In this document: positions 1 through 8,050 of the stretch, piece after piece
Numbering within the stretch: position 1 is the stretch's first letter
Layout of the letters: every line of letters begins with the position of its first letter
Source of the DNA: Funneliformis mosseae
Lineage: Eukaryota > Glomeromycota > Glomeromycetes > Glomerales > Glomeraceae
Assembly (NCBI GenBank): GCA_910592005.1
Contig: CAJVPP010003362.1
Span: 1-11,878 of the forward strand
Length of the DNA stretch: 11,878 bases
Direction: 5' to 3'
Position numbers and translations under genes: made by a program
The notes under the pieces: generated by a model
The model's database searches: none
Seen by the model: only the letters and a program-made list of their open reading frames with translations
What the model was told of the DNA's origin: nothing

Positions 1-20
1 AAAAAATAAAAAAAAAAAAA

Positions 21-81
<61 letters not shown>
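1..81. repeat. Long adenine tract
   Basis: Nearly pure A, interrupted only by T at 7 and C at 21, with 60 consecutive A from 22 to 81. It could be the poly(A) tail of a retrotransposed copy whose body lies left of the window, a simple-sequence expansion, or a low-complexity contig edge. The sequence right of it (from TAGAGTCAAGG) shows no retroelement feature. Confidence 0.9.
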
Positions 82-83
<2 letters not shown>

Positions 84-451
84 GAGTCAAGGACGTATTA
101 GCAAAAACTAAATCATACCACTTTCTTCGACATTTGAGGTTATAAATAAAATAACTATTACTAAATTTTATACTGCATGAATTTAACCAATCTTAAATTA
201 AAGGAGACGAAATAATATATAAATGTATTTTCAAATATTACGGTATTTATCAAATGTAGACGTGAGTTTTTAACATACATAACGCTTTGTGATATTTAAA
301 TCTTATGTTCGATCCTTTTGTTGGCTTCGCAGAGTAAGAGAAATAGGAATAAAACAATAAGGAAAACCATTTTGTGTGCGACTAATTACAAACATTTTAA
401 ATGAAGTTTCAAAACACAAAATGATAAAACAACAATTTTATTATAATAACA
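82..451. other. Gene-free spacer
   Basis: No reading frame of note, no tRNA-like fold and no strong repeat was seen. Composition is ordinary for the window. It may be intergenic sequence belonging to a gene left of the window. Confidence 0.5.
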
Positions 452-453
452 TA

Positions 454-461
454 TGTTATTT
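454..461. repeat. Target-site duplication, left copy
   Basis: TGTTATTT, identical to 893-900 on the other side of the 462-892 element. An intact duplication implies a relatively recent insertion. Confidence 0.75.
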
Positions 462-892
462 TAGAGACTGGACTCGTATTCATTTAACTCGAGTCAACTC
501 GAGTTAAATTCTGATTTGAGTCAAGATTTTCTTGATTCAAGTCAGAATTCGAGTTGACTCGAATTAAAACTACTTGAGTCAACTCCAAATTTATGCTATA
601 TTTTATAAATAACATGTAATTCTTTTCTTAAACTGCATTTATTAGCATAATATAATTAACATTTATTATATAATCATTGAATAAAATTTTTAAAAAAATT
701 TCCTTTAATTCAGCCCCAAAAATATCACAAAATTTTGGCTCGCATTGTACTTTTCCGGCCTGCATTATGACTTTAACTCGAGTTTGACTCGAGTTTCTGA
801 CTCAAATTTCCAACTCGAGTACTCTTTGAGTCAAAAATTTCTTGATTCGACTTTGACTCGAGTTAACTTTTCTGATTCAAGTCCAAACTCTA
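462..892. mobile_element. hAT-type miniature inverted-repeat element rich in CTCGAG palindromes
   Basis: The left end reads TAGAGACTGGACT (462-474) and the right end, reverse-complemented, reads TAGAGTTTGGACT (880-892), 11 of 13 identical. The element is flanked by an identical 8-bp repeat TGTTATTT at 454-461 and 893-900. TAGAG/CAGAG-like ends with 8-bp duplications are a hallmark of hAT elements, so this is inferred to be a non-autonomous hAT derivative of 431 bp. Both arms (about 464-590 and 770-890) are built from GACTCGAGT-like units. CTCGAG occurs at 488, 498, 777, 788, 814 and 857, with many one-base variants between. The centre (590-765) is AT-rich filler without coding capacity. The flanking match can be read as 12 bp (452-463 and 891-902) if the first bases of the ends are counted as target, so the exact edge is uncertain by about 2 bp. 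Confidence 0.8.
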
Positions 893-900
893 TGTTATTT
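893..900. repeat. Target-site duplication, right copy
   Basis: TGTTATTT, partner of 454-461. Confidence 0.75.
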
Positions 901-902
901 TA

Positions 903-2007
903 TTATTAATAATAATAAATCAAATGGATTTTTTTTTAGATATTCTTACCTCCTCTTATTAATTATTATAATCCATCACCTTTCAACTCAGCTGTAGTTG
1001 TTAAACTAAGTTCTACTTTAGTCCAAACCTCTATAATCATTTCAGATTCAACTGTTACTCTAATTATTTTGATTTATCATCTAATAGAACAATTTATTCA
1101 TAGAAAACAATTGTTGAACAAAGATTCATACCATTTCCTTATACTTCTGATTGACCACCTAATAAATCAGTTAATCAATAGTTATCAGTTTTTGAGCTTT
1201 GTTTAATACCTCCTTCTAATACTTCTAATCAACTACTCAATAAATCAATTAATCAATAGTTTTCATTAAAAATAAGAATGCTTATTGAATAAATAGGAAT
1301 GCAATAACAAGCATTACAATAAGTGAAAGATCCCAAGAAAAAAAAACAAATTTGAGATAAAATTATTTTTTATATTTAAAATTCTAATATTGCAAATTTA
1401 GCTTTAAAGACTGTTAAAAAGTATTAATTCAATAAAAGTAGAATTCACTTCTTCAAAAATATCATAATATAAAAGATAAATTACAAGCATAGTTGAAGAA
1501 GCTATTCAAACTGACTGGGAGTTTTTAATGATATAGATAATTATTTAAGAAATGATTTAAAGGATATTGCATCTATTACAAGTAATTCAATTTGTAAAAT
1601 TATACAATAATATTGAAAACTAAACAGAAGTGATAAATTTAATCAATCAATTTTTTAGTTTAATATTATTATTTATTTAAATAAATTATTTTTATAATTA
1701 TAGAATAATACTAAAGGATAAAAAAATGTACATTCTGAAAAAGAAAAGAAGAATATAAAAGAACTTGAGTTTTTATTAAAAAGTAAACTGAAACTATAAC
1801 AGAAATTATAAAGATTAATATATTCATATCTTTAAAGTATAGTAAAGATAACATGAAAAACAAATGAATATCTTTAGGCAGTTTTTAATAAAAATTTAAA
1901 AATAGTATATGTAGTATAAATGGAATAGGAAATTATAATTATTTTTTAATATATATAATATTATTTACAATTTATATGAAAATAAATAAAGAATAATCAA
2001 TATACTT
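903..2007. other. AT-rich stretch with decayed coding-like pieces
   Basis: No intact gene. On the plus strand the frame 940-1203 stays open for 88 codons without any methionine and is preceded by a poly-T plus TAG that resembles a splice acceptor (928-939). It could be a last-exon relic or chance. A diverged 45-bp direct duplication lies at 1143-1187 and 1221-1265. Around 1740-1900 the plus strand reads like coding sequence broken by several stops at positions where glutamine, arginine or tryptophan codons could have mutated by C-to-T or G-to-A. None of these pieces was recognised. Confidence 0.4.
1143..1265. repeat. Diverged 45-bp direct duplication (offset 78)
   Basis: 1143-1187 and 1221-1265 align without gaps with 8 mismatches in 45. 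Seven of the eight are transitions. Both copies start ACTTCT and contain AATAAATCA followed by TTAATCAATAGTT. This is a local duplication that then accumulated transition mutations. Confidence 0.6.
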
Positions 2008-2172
2008 TTATTGCATTAAAAAATCAGCCAAATATTCTCTTTTTTGAATACCTGCTATTTTTTCTCTTCCATCATTTACTGTTTCATATTTAATATCTAT
2101 ATCTTATATATCTTTATTCATATCTTTTTCCAAAGATAATAAATCATCTATATTAATATAAAAGTTATATAA
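2008..2172 (-). pseudogene. Coding-like relic, minus strand, unidentified
   Basis: Reading leftward, the frame ending at the stop 2008-2010 contains 31 open codons of normal protein-like composition, with the stretches KYETVNDGREKIAG and REYLADFLMQ. It continues upstream past a single TAA (2104-2106) into about 20 more codons including SLEKDMNKD. In DNA this AT-rich, a run of charged and small residues is more protein-like than chance would give. The TAA could be a mutated CAA glutamine codon. A TATAG just before an ATG at about 2146-2152 could be an acceptor or a start. The family was not recognised. It may be the 3' end of a decayed gene or transposon gene on the opposite strand to the hAT relic. 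Confidence 0.3.
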
Positions 2173-2620
2173 AATATAAATAACAAAATAAAAAATGATT
2201 AATAATAATGTCATTTTGCATATTTTATTATAAAATACAATTAGCAACTAAATTTTAATTAAATATAATTTTTATTAAAATTATAAAAGATTTAGACTTA
2301 TTCAATCTGATCTGAAATTTTTAAACTTATAAGTTATTAGCTTATACATAATCTAATACTTAGGTTTAGCCTGATTTTAATATTAAACTTAGCCTATTGT
2401 AAGTCTTAAAGCTAAAAAATTTAATAAATATATGCTAAAATAAGATAAATTAAAATTTAATAAATAAACATATCTAAATTTAATAATTAATAAGTTATAA
2501 TTTTTAATAAAATAAATTAAATATTATAAGATTATAGGCTATAACAGGTCAGGTTTAAATTAGGTATAAATCAACTATAGTTAAATTAGTTTTAATAAGA
2601 TTAGTCTTAAGCTAGTTAAT

Positions 2621-2676
2621 TAGACCAGTTCTACAGTTCTCAATTTATATACTGAAAACTGGTCTAGAATTAATTA
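2621..2676. repeat. Short inverted repeat, hAT left subterminal region
   Basis: TAGACCAGTT (2621-2630) is repeated as its exact reverse complement AACTGGTCTA near 2665-2675, with ACAGT/ACTG just inside. The same ACTGGNC core recurs at the right side of the transposon, supporting a subterminal transposase-binding cluster. Confidence 0.5.
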
Positions 2677-2847
2677 TTATATTATAAAATATATATCATA
2701 ATATGTCTAATTTTTATTATATAATAATTACAGATTTACTTTAAAATTAACTTTAATTATTTAGCAATAGTAAAATGAAAAATTAAGGTTAAATTTTTTT
2801 TAAAATATTTCTCATGCTTTTTTTCTTATATAAAAGATAATAATATG

Positions 2848-4737
2848 ATAATTATTCAAATAAAGAAGATTTTTAAGAAGATAATGAAATAAGAGATGAT
2901 GATATCAATTTTAATATTTAAAAAGAATTAATTATATTGCAATCTATTAGGTTAAAGCAAATAAGAATTTTTAAATCAACTATATATAGAAGCATTTTGA
3001 TTTTAATAATAAATGTCTTATTATAAATTAAGAAGATATTTAAATTCTTATAAAATTATAGCATCTTAACAATGACAAAAAACTTTATAGGATTACTATA
3101 ATGATCTATATCCTAAAAATAAATAGTAAGAGTATGACAAATATATTAATTATAATATATATAATATATAACTTTTCTTTTGTTATAGAATATGAGAAAT
3201 GGAAATAAATAATCAATAAATTTGATCCAAGATATCAATTTCATAATCAATATTTAATTAAAGATCAAATATTAGTATTATTTCAAAGTAAAAAAGAGCA
3301 AGTTAAATTAGTAATAAGTAAAATATTAGAAAAAGTAGCTTTTACTAGTGATATAAGGATAGTATCTAATAATACAGTATTTCTTAGTCTTAAAATTTAT
3401 TATATTGATGATTCTTGAAAATTAAAATATTTTTACTTGATATTATTTCAATAATAGTTTAACATAATAGAATTAATATAACAGATATTATAATAGAATT
3501 TTATATGAATTTAGATTAGCAGCAAAAGCATTAACTTAACAATAAATAATGTAAGCTCAATAATTACTTGTGTTATTTTTATAATAGAACAACTTGAAGA
3601 AGAATTTGATAATTTTATCTTTTCTTATTATTAATATACTACACATATTTTAAATTTAGCAGTTATTAAGAGGATTGATATAAATAATAATTTAATTAAA
3701 AAGATATACTTCTTAATGATTTATATTAAATTTTCATAACTAACTAATAATATAAAAGAAATCAAATATTTGACATTTGAATTAGATATTAAAATAAGGT
3801 AAAATTTAACTTATTATATGTTAAAAAATAGAAATAAATAAAATCTGCCTTAAATTTACTTGCTGTTTATAATGAAAAAATTAGTTAATAATTTACTAAT
3901 AATAAAGATCATAAAATTATTAATATATATAATTCAATTTTAAAATTAATATTTATAAAAAATTTATATATTTTAATAATTTTTTATTTTTTTTTTAATA
4001 GGATATAATTAGAACTTTAAATAGGTTAGGTCAATCAAATTATCTTAATTAAGAGGATCAGATCAGATTAAACAAAAATCTGATCTGCTTAAATTTTTAT
4101 TTGATCTGACCTAAAAAATTTTTTTTTCTAAATATAATAATTAATTTATTCAAAAATATTTGATTCAATATAAAAATGATAATAAATTTTCATAATATAT
4201 GATAACAAATGTAATTTATCAAAAATTAGAGAATTATTTACTAATTTTAGCATGATTCATTACAAATTTCTTCATTATTAAATCTAAAAGTAAACTATTT
4301 TGCATTCAAGATAAAAATAAAATTAACAAAATAAAAGACTTAATATTAATGTTAAATGAATATCTCTTAACATTTACTTTAATTATAGCTTTTATATCAA
4401 ATAATATTATATGTACAAGAAATTTTTCAGTAATTACAAAATAATAATAATTTTATTTCAACTATTTTATTACAAGTATATAATATTTAAGAAGAGCTAG
4501 ATAGATATTTTGCAATGTCTATTAGAAAATCAGATTGATCTTTTAATATGATGACAATCATAATAACAAGATTTTCAATTTTAAGTCAAATAATAAGGAA
4601 TTATTTATGTATTTAAGATATAAGTGTAGCTTTAGAACAGTTTTTTTAGTTATTAGATTAGTTATTTTACTTTTAAAAATAGATTAGAAGTAAAAAAAGC
4701 TATGCTAACCTTGTATTTAAAGAATTATTTTCATTAA
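2848..4737 (+). pseudogene. hAT-family transposase, heavily decayed
   Basis: Several colinear remnants on the plus strand match the hAT transposase plan. First comes an acidic N-terminal part (2848-2960). A BED zinc-finger-like segment around 2981-3110 has KHF, a following Cys and an HL. A 66-codon open piece at 3218-3415 contains KVAFTSDI and LKIYYIDDS, which matches the hAT region around the first catalytic Asp. 3641 onward reads THILNLAV, the classic hAT core motif, followed by an LDIKIR-stop-NLTYYMLK segment that corresponds to the family's LDVxTRWNSTYxML. The C-terminal dimerisation domain is at 4491-4737, with EELDRYFAMS near its start and NRLEVKKAMLTLYLKNYF at its end. Three conserved Trp positions now read TAG (2987), TGA (3416) and TAA. 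A one-base shift at the T7 run 4641-4647 breaks the last domain. It cannot encode a transposase. Function is known from the family; the identification rests on motifs read by eye. Confidence 0.8.
4026..4114. repeat. Nested fold-back between transposase core and dimerisation domain
   Basis: TTAGGTCAATCAAAT at the left and ATTTGATCTGACCTAA at the right form imperfect inverted ends of an 89-bp segment. GATCAGATCAGATT and AATCTGATCTGC form an inner pair. It sits where the transposase relic loses recognisable coding sequence. This could be a small fold-back insertion in the dead gene or an intron-borne hairpin. No target duplication was identified. Confidence 0.55.
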
Positions 4738-5011
4738 GATATTTGTAATAAATAATATAATTAATATAAAATAATAATTAGTAAAGAAAGAAAACATATT
4801 TTAGACTGGATTGATCAAATATACAAAGATTAGTTTGTAGAACTAGTCCTAAGATTAACTTATAGACTGATCTGATCCTAAAAAAGATAAAAGTCTAGTC
4901 TTTTAGATTAAATTGAACTGGACTAGACTAATCTAACCCTAAGTTTAGCAAAATACTAAGTTTAGAATTTTTCATACTGGGTCTATATTCAAGATACTGG
5001 TCCAGACTTTT

Positions 5012-6005
5012 TTATAATTTTGGCAAAAATCATTCTTTAGTTAAAATATAGCTGCCACTAATTATATAATGAAATATTTTATTGTTTTTAATTTGTTTGT
5101 AAATAGTAATGCTCTTTATTAATTGTTTTTGTTTATTTATAATTAAAAATTTGTTAAAAGTAAAAAAAATACATATTGTTATTTTTGTTATTTATTAAAT
5201 AAAAATAAAATGATTAAATTATTAAAATTTCACATTACTAATAATTATAATTAAGTTTAGGCTGATATTTTAATATATGAATTTAATTCAAACTAGATTG
5301 GACAGCATTTTAATTCTTGCTTAAAGTTTGAGTTTTTATAAATAAGCTAAATAAATTAAAATTAATAAATATATAAAATTTAATTTTAATAAATAAGTTA
5401 TAAAATTTAAAAAAATTAAATATCACAAAATTTAATAAATAAAATGCTATAAAATATAAATTTTATAAGTTTAGATACTAAATTATTTTTAAATAAATAG
5501 AGATATATACAGATTAATATATTTAAATTAGAGAAATCTAATTATTTATCTATAAAAAGTAACCTTCATCAAAAAATGTCATAAAATTTTATAATTAATT
5601 TGTAAAAGCGAAATTAATATTCTAAATTGGCAATTTTAATAGGATTGCTAAGTATAGGATTCAGTCCTAAGTTCCTTAATTTTAAATTTTAAGAAATTCT
5701 GGAATTTCAAGAGAGTTTATTATATAATTTCATTTAGTAGTTCATTAAAATATTAAAATAGACTAGTTTTATAATAAATTTGTAAATATAATTCTTTGTA
5801 ATTTTCTTGAGACTTTTTGGACTGTTTAGGATCACTTAATATCCCTAATTCAAATTAAATAATTTTTTATAAATTAAGAATTTATTTATTGATAGAAATT
5901 AGAGAAAATGATTTAATAAAATATAATAATACAGTAAGGCTTTTTAGAATTAGTCATTTACGAATTTTAAAAAATAATTTTTATTAAAATGTATAAATAA
6001 ATAAG
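5012..6005. other. AT-rich gene-free stretch
   Basis: No coding signal. 5340-5470 contains degenerate repeats of an AAATTTAATAAATAAA-type unit that also appears around 2420-2500 and 6920-6970, so these three places probably share an ancient dispersed or tandem repeat. The TTTAGGCTGAT at about 5256 resembles TTTAGCCTGAT near 2368. Nothing else was seen. Confidence 0.4.
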
Positions 6006-6008
6006 TGA

Positions 6009-6119
6009 TTACGAATTGTAAAAAAAAATTAGCGTATTGTAATTGGTTAAAATAAATTTTTTATAAGTTATCTGAAGTTGGAATTCAAATAACAAAAAGG
6101 GTGTCTGAAATTGGAATCC
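6009..6119. repeat. Dispersed repeat, copy 1 (of 7021-7147)
   Basis: From TTACGAA through the poly-A, ATTGGTTAAAATA, TTTTTTATAAG, TCTGAAGTTG and AACAAAAAGGGT to TCTGAAATTGGAATC this matches 7021-7147 in the same orientation. The aligned cores (6035 and 7063) differ by only a few substitutions and one base of length. Sequence past the match is rich in CTGAAATT and its reverse complement. Confidence 0.75.
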
Positions 6120-6210
6120 CTATTTTATTATCTGAATTCCAATTTCAATCATGATCTTAGTCAATATTTGTGTAATTCTTTAATTTCAGTTAAATTCTAA
6201 TTTCAGACAC

Positions 6211-6459
6211 GAGGGCTATTTAAAATTGGGATATCTGAAATTAAACTTCAGATAGAATTTGAGATTCAGATACGATGCTATCTGAAATTAGGATATCTGA
6301 AAATGAACTTCAGACAGAATCTGAATTTCAGACATGAGGCCATCTGAAATTAGGATATCTGAAATTGAATTTCAGATAGAAACTGAATTTCATACACGAG
6401 GCCGTCTGAAATTAAGATATCTGAAATTGAACTTCAAATAAAATCTGAATTTTATATAA
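6211..6459. repeat. 62-bp tandem repeat, four copies
   Basis: Units start at 6211 (63 bp), 6274 (62 bp), 6336 (62 bp) and 6398 (about 61 bp). Each begins GAGGCCAT-like, then carries CTGAAATTAGGATATCTGAA, a TGAACTTCAGA block and CTGAATTTCAGACA. CTGAAATT and AATTTCAG alternate, so each unit can fold on itself. The array sits inside copy 1 of the fold-back family and appears to be an internal expansion absent from copy 2. Confidence 0.85.
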
Positions 6460-7020
6460 ATTATGTATTTATAAATTAAAATTAATGTAATATGAAGTAT
6501 CTATAATCTACATGTACTGTACATAAGCAATTTATTTTAATTAATAAAATTTTTATGATTTTTAACTGTTCTTTATTTATTTTCTTTACTACTCTATTAT
6601 AATAAATAAACTTTTCTCTATAATTAAAATTTGAAAATATTTATAAATAAGTAATTTTATTTTAAAATTCGCCTCTCAGCTTCAAAATAGAATAATTATA
6701 TAGGTAACTCATAAAGACAAGAGTTCCTTTTCTATTTCTTTCTACTGTATTAAAAGAATTAAAAAGAAAAAATGGTGAATGTTTTAACATGTTCTTCTAC
6801 CCGATGCGGTCAAAAAACCTGCATGAAATAAAACAGAAATAAAATAAAACTAAAAAAAAAATTAAAAAATAAATTAACAAGTTAAAATTAAAAAATATAA
6901 TAAAAAAAAATAAAATAAAATTGGAAATTTAATGCTACAAAATTTAATAAACAAATGTCGCGAAATTTAAATTATAATTAGGCTAAAATGTAAAATGTAA
7001 AATTTTAAAGTTAACTATAT
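6460..7020. other. AT-rich gene-free stretch
   Basis: No reading frame of note. 6838-6915 is A-rich low-complexity sequence. 6925-6975 carries another piece of the AAATTTAATAAACAAATG-type repeat, here less decayed, with TGTCGCGAAATTTAA. The small patch 6795-6825 is less AT-rich but unrecognised. Confidence 0.4.
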
Positions 7021-7147
7021 TTACGAAATTGCAAAAAAAAAAAAAAAAAAAAAAATTTGGAATATTGTGATTGGTTAAAATAGTTTTTTATAAGCTGTCT
7101 GAAGTTGTAATTCAGATAACAAAAAGGGTATCTGAAATTGGAATCTC
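7021..7147. repeat. Dispersed repeat, copy 2 (of 6009-6119)
   Basis: Second copy of the repeat described at 6009, in the same orientation about 1,028 bp downstream, with its poly-A part expanded to 23 A (7033-7055). Its 3' part overlaps the compact fold-back 7097-7178. Confidence 0.75.
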
Positions 7148-7178
7148 AATTTCAAACACTCGAATTCCAACTTCAGAC
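7097..7178. mobile_element. Compact fold-back element with GTCTGAAGTTG ends
   Basis: GTCTGAAGTTGTAATTC at 7097 is mirrored by GAATTCCAACTTCAGAC ending at 7178, with one mismatch over 17 bp. The interior has further TCTGAAATTGG and CAATTTCA pairs, so the 82 bp can form a long hairpin. The same ends introduce copy 1 at about 6069. This is inferred to be a miniature inverted-repeat element. No target duplication is evident. Confidence 0.6.
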
Positions 7179-7219
7179 GAAATAAATTTCTAATCACAAC
7201 AGAGAGACCGATACAATAA

Positions 7220-7327
7220 TCGATTATTGATTTTTTTCATCAATTAAATGCGCTACTGCTGAAAGCTCGGAAACAAAGGCAGCAAGAACTTGAGCAAATG
7301 CTATACTCGCAGGAGCTCGTAATTTAA
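7220..7327 (+). pseudogene. Short Gln/Glu-rich coding-like fragment, unidentified
   Basis: A 35-codon open stretch without methionine before its leucine-rich part, bounded by TAA (7217-7219) and TAA (7325-7327). It reads LNALLLKARKQRQQ and then ELEQMLYSQELVI, which looks like an amphipathic helix or coiled coil. Its codons are far less AT-biased than the flanks. It could be a leftover exon of a broken gene, the tail of a transposon protein, or chance. No splice acceptor is obvious in front of it. Confidence 0.25.
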
Positions 7328-7488
7328 AAGTGGCATGTTACATTTAATATAATGCCATCTATTAGTCGCTAAATTATTTTCGATATTTGTGGTTAGTCTT
7401 TGCAGATCAATTTTGGCCAGGCTTGTCCTAATTAGTTTTTTTAAAAATACAAGCCGGAAATCCTTACAGCTTAATATATTTTACACTC

Positions 7489-7608
7489 GTCCGGAGCGTT
7501 AGCGAAGGACTATATATGTTTTATGCGCTTTGATGTCCCGATGTCCGCCCGCTCAAATTTTGAGTCGATACATGGATTAGTCCCTTTCGTTACACTTGTG
7601 CTCCGGAC
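7489..7608. mobile_element. Small GC-richer inverted-repeat element
   Basis: The left arm begins GTCCGGAGC and continues AGCGAAGGACTA (to 7512). The right arm (7578-7608) begins TAGTCCCTTTCGTTAC and ends GCTCCGGAC. Terminal 9 bp are perfectly inverted, and the inner GAAGGACTA and TAGTCCCTTTC blocks also pair. The 120-bp unit is clearly richer in G and C than its surroundings. This arrangement fits a miniature inverted-repeat element. No target duplication was seen, so the superfamily is unknown. Confidence 0.6.
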
Positions 7609-8050
7609 TTAACAATGGTTTTCGAAACTATACCCTATTTATATTTCGCATAAATAGTTCTTGAAATCCTTCCTTTAATCCCTTCGTGATATTTTCGCTT
7701 TCGCCGCTTTAACTTTTAGATTTCGTATTTGTTACTTCGTTGTAATTTCCGATTTTATTATTATTTCATTATTCAATTTTTTTTGTAATTATTCGTAATT
7801 GCGCTGTTTAATTAATCGATTGGCATTTACTTAAGTTTAATATATTGCGAAAGTGTAGAGCGCCGATGTTGAGGCAAAACTAATTAATTTGATATTATTA
7901 AAAATATTTTGTCATAATTGCTTCATTATTATTCAATTAATACCTTCTGCTTACATTACAAATTGTTTAAACGAAAGAACTGAATACAACTATACCATTT
8001 AAAATAAATCATCTGGGATGATTTAAATAAAAGTTCATAATAAATATACT
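7609..8050. other. Gene-free spacer
   Basis: No coding signal or strong repeat. TTCG-rich pyrimidine sequence occurs around 7675-7750 and ordinary AT-rich sequence elsewhere. It may hold 3' sequence of the doubtful minus-strand frame at 8051-8416. Confidence 0.4.

Larger units (their letters stand above)
2535..4941 (+). mobile_element. Degenerate hAT DNA transposon (ends approximate)
   Basis: The transposase relic is flanked by inverted sequences. GACCAGTTCTACA at 2623-2635 is matched by the reverse complement of 4836-4848 with one mismatch, and similarity extends outward through AGTCT and TTAAT blocks (2603-2622 versus 4849-4875). Further out, TAGGCTATAAC at 2535 and a TTAGGGTTAG read leftward from about 4942 are the most hAT-like candidate ends. 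No matching 8-bp target duplication was found there, so the boundaries are an inference. Clusters of ACTGGTC/GACCAGT motifs near both ends (2621-2676, 4800-5010) resemble hAT subterminal repeats. Confidence 0.5.

Noticed and set aside
2848..4737. Alternative genetic code (TAA/TAG read as glutamine) explaining the stops in the transposase
   Set aside because: The stops include TGA, and several fall at conserved tryptophan positions. A frameshift is also present, and the kelch gene uses the standard code. Mutational decay fits better.
6211..6459. CRISPR array
   Set aside because: The 62-bp units are contiguous diverged tandem copies with no unique spacers, in a eukaryotic context.
6009..7147. 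LTR retrotransposon with the two direct repeats as LTRs
   Set aside because: The repeats are about 110 bp, lack TG...CA ends and primer-binding or polypurine signals, and enclose no coding remnants.
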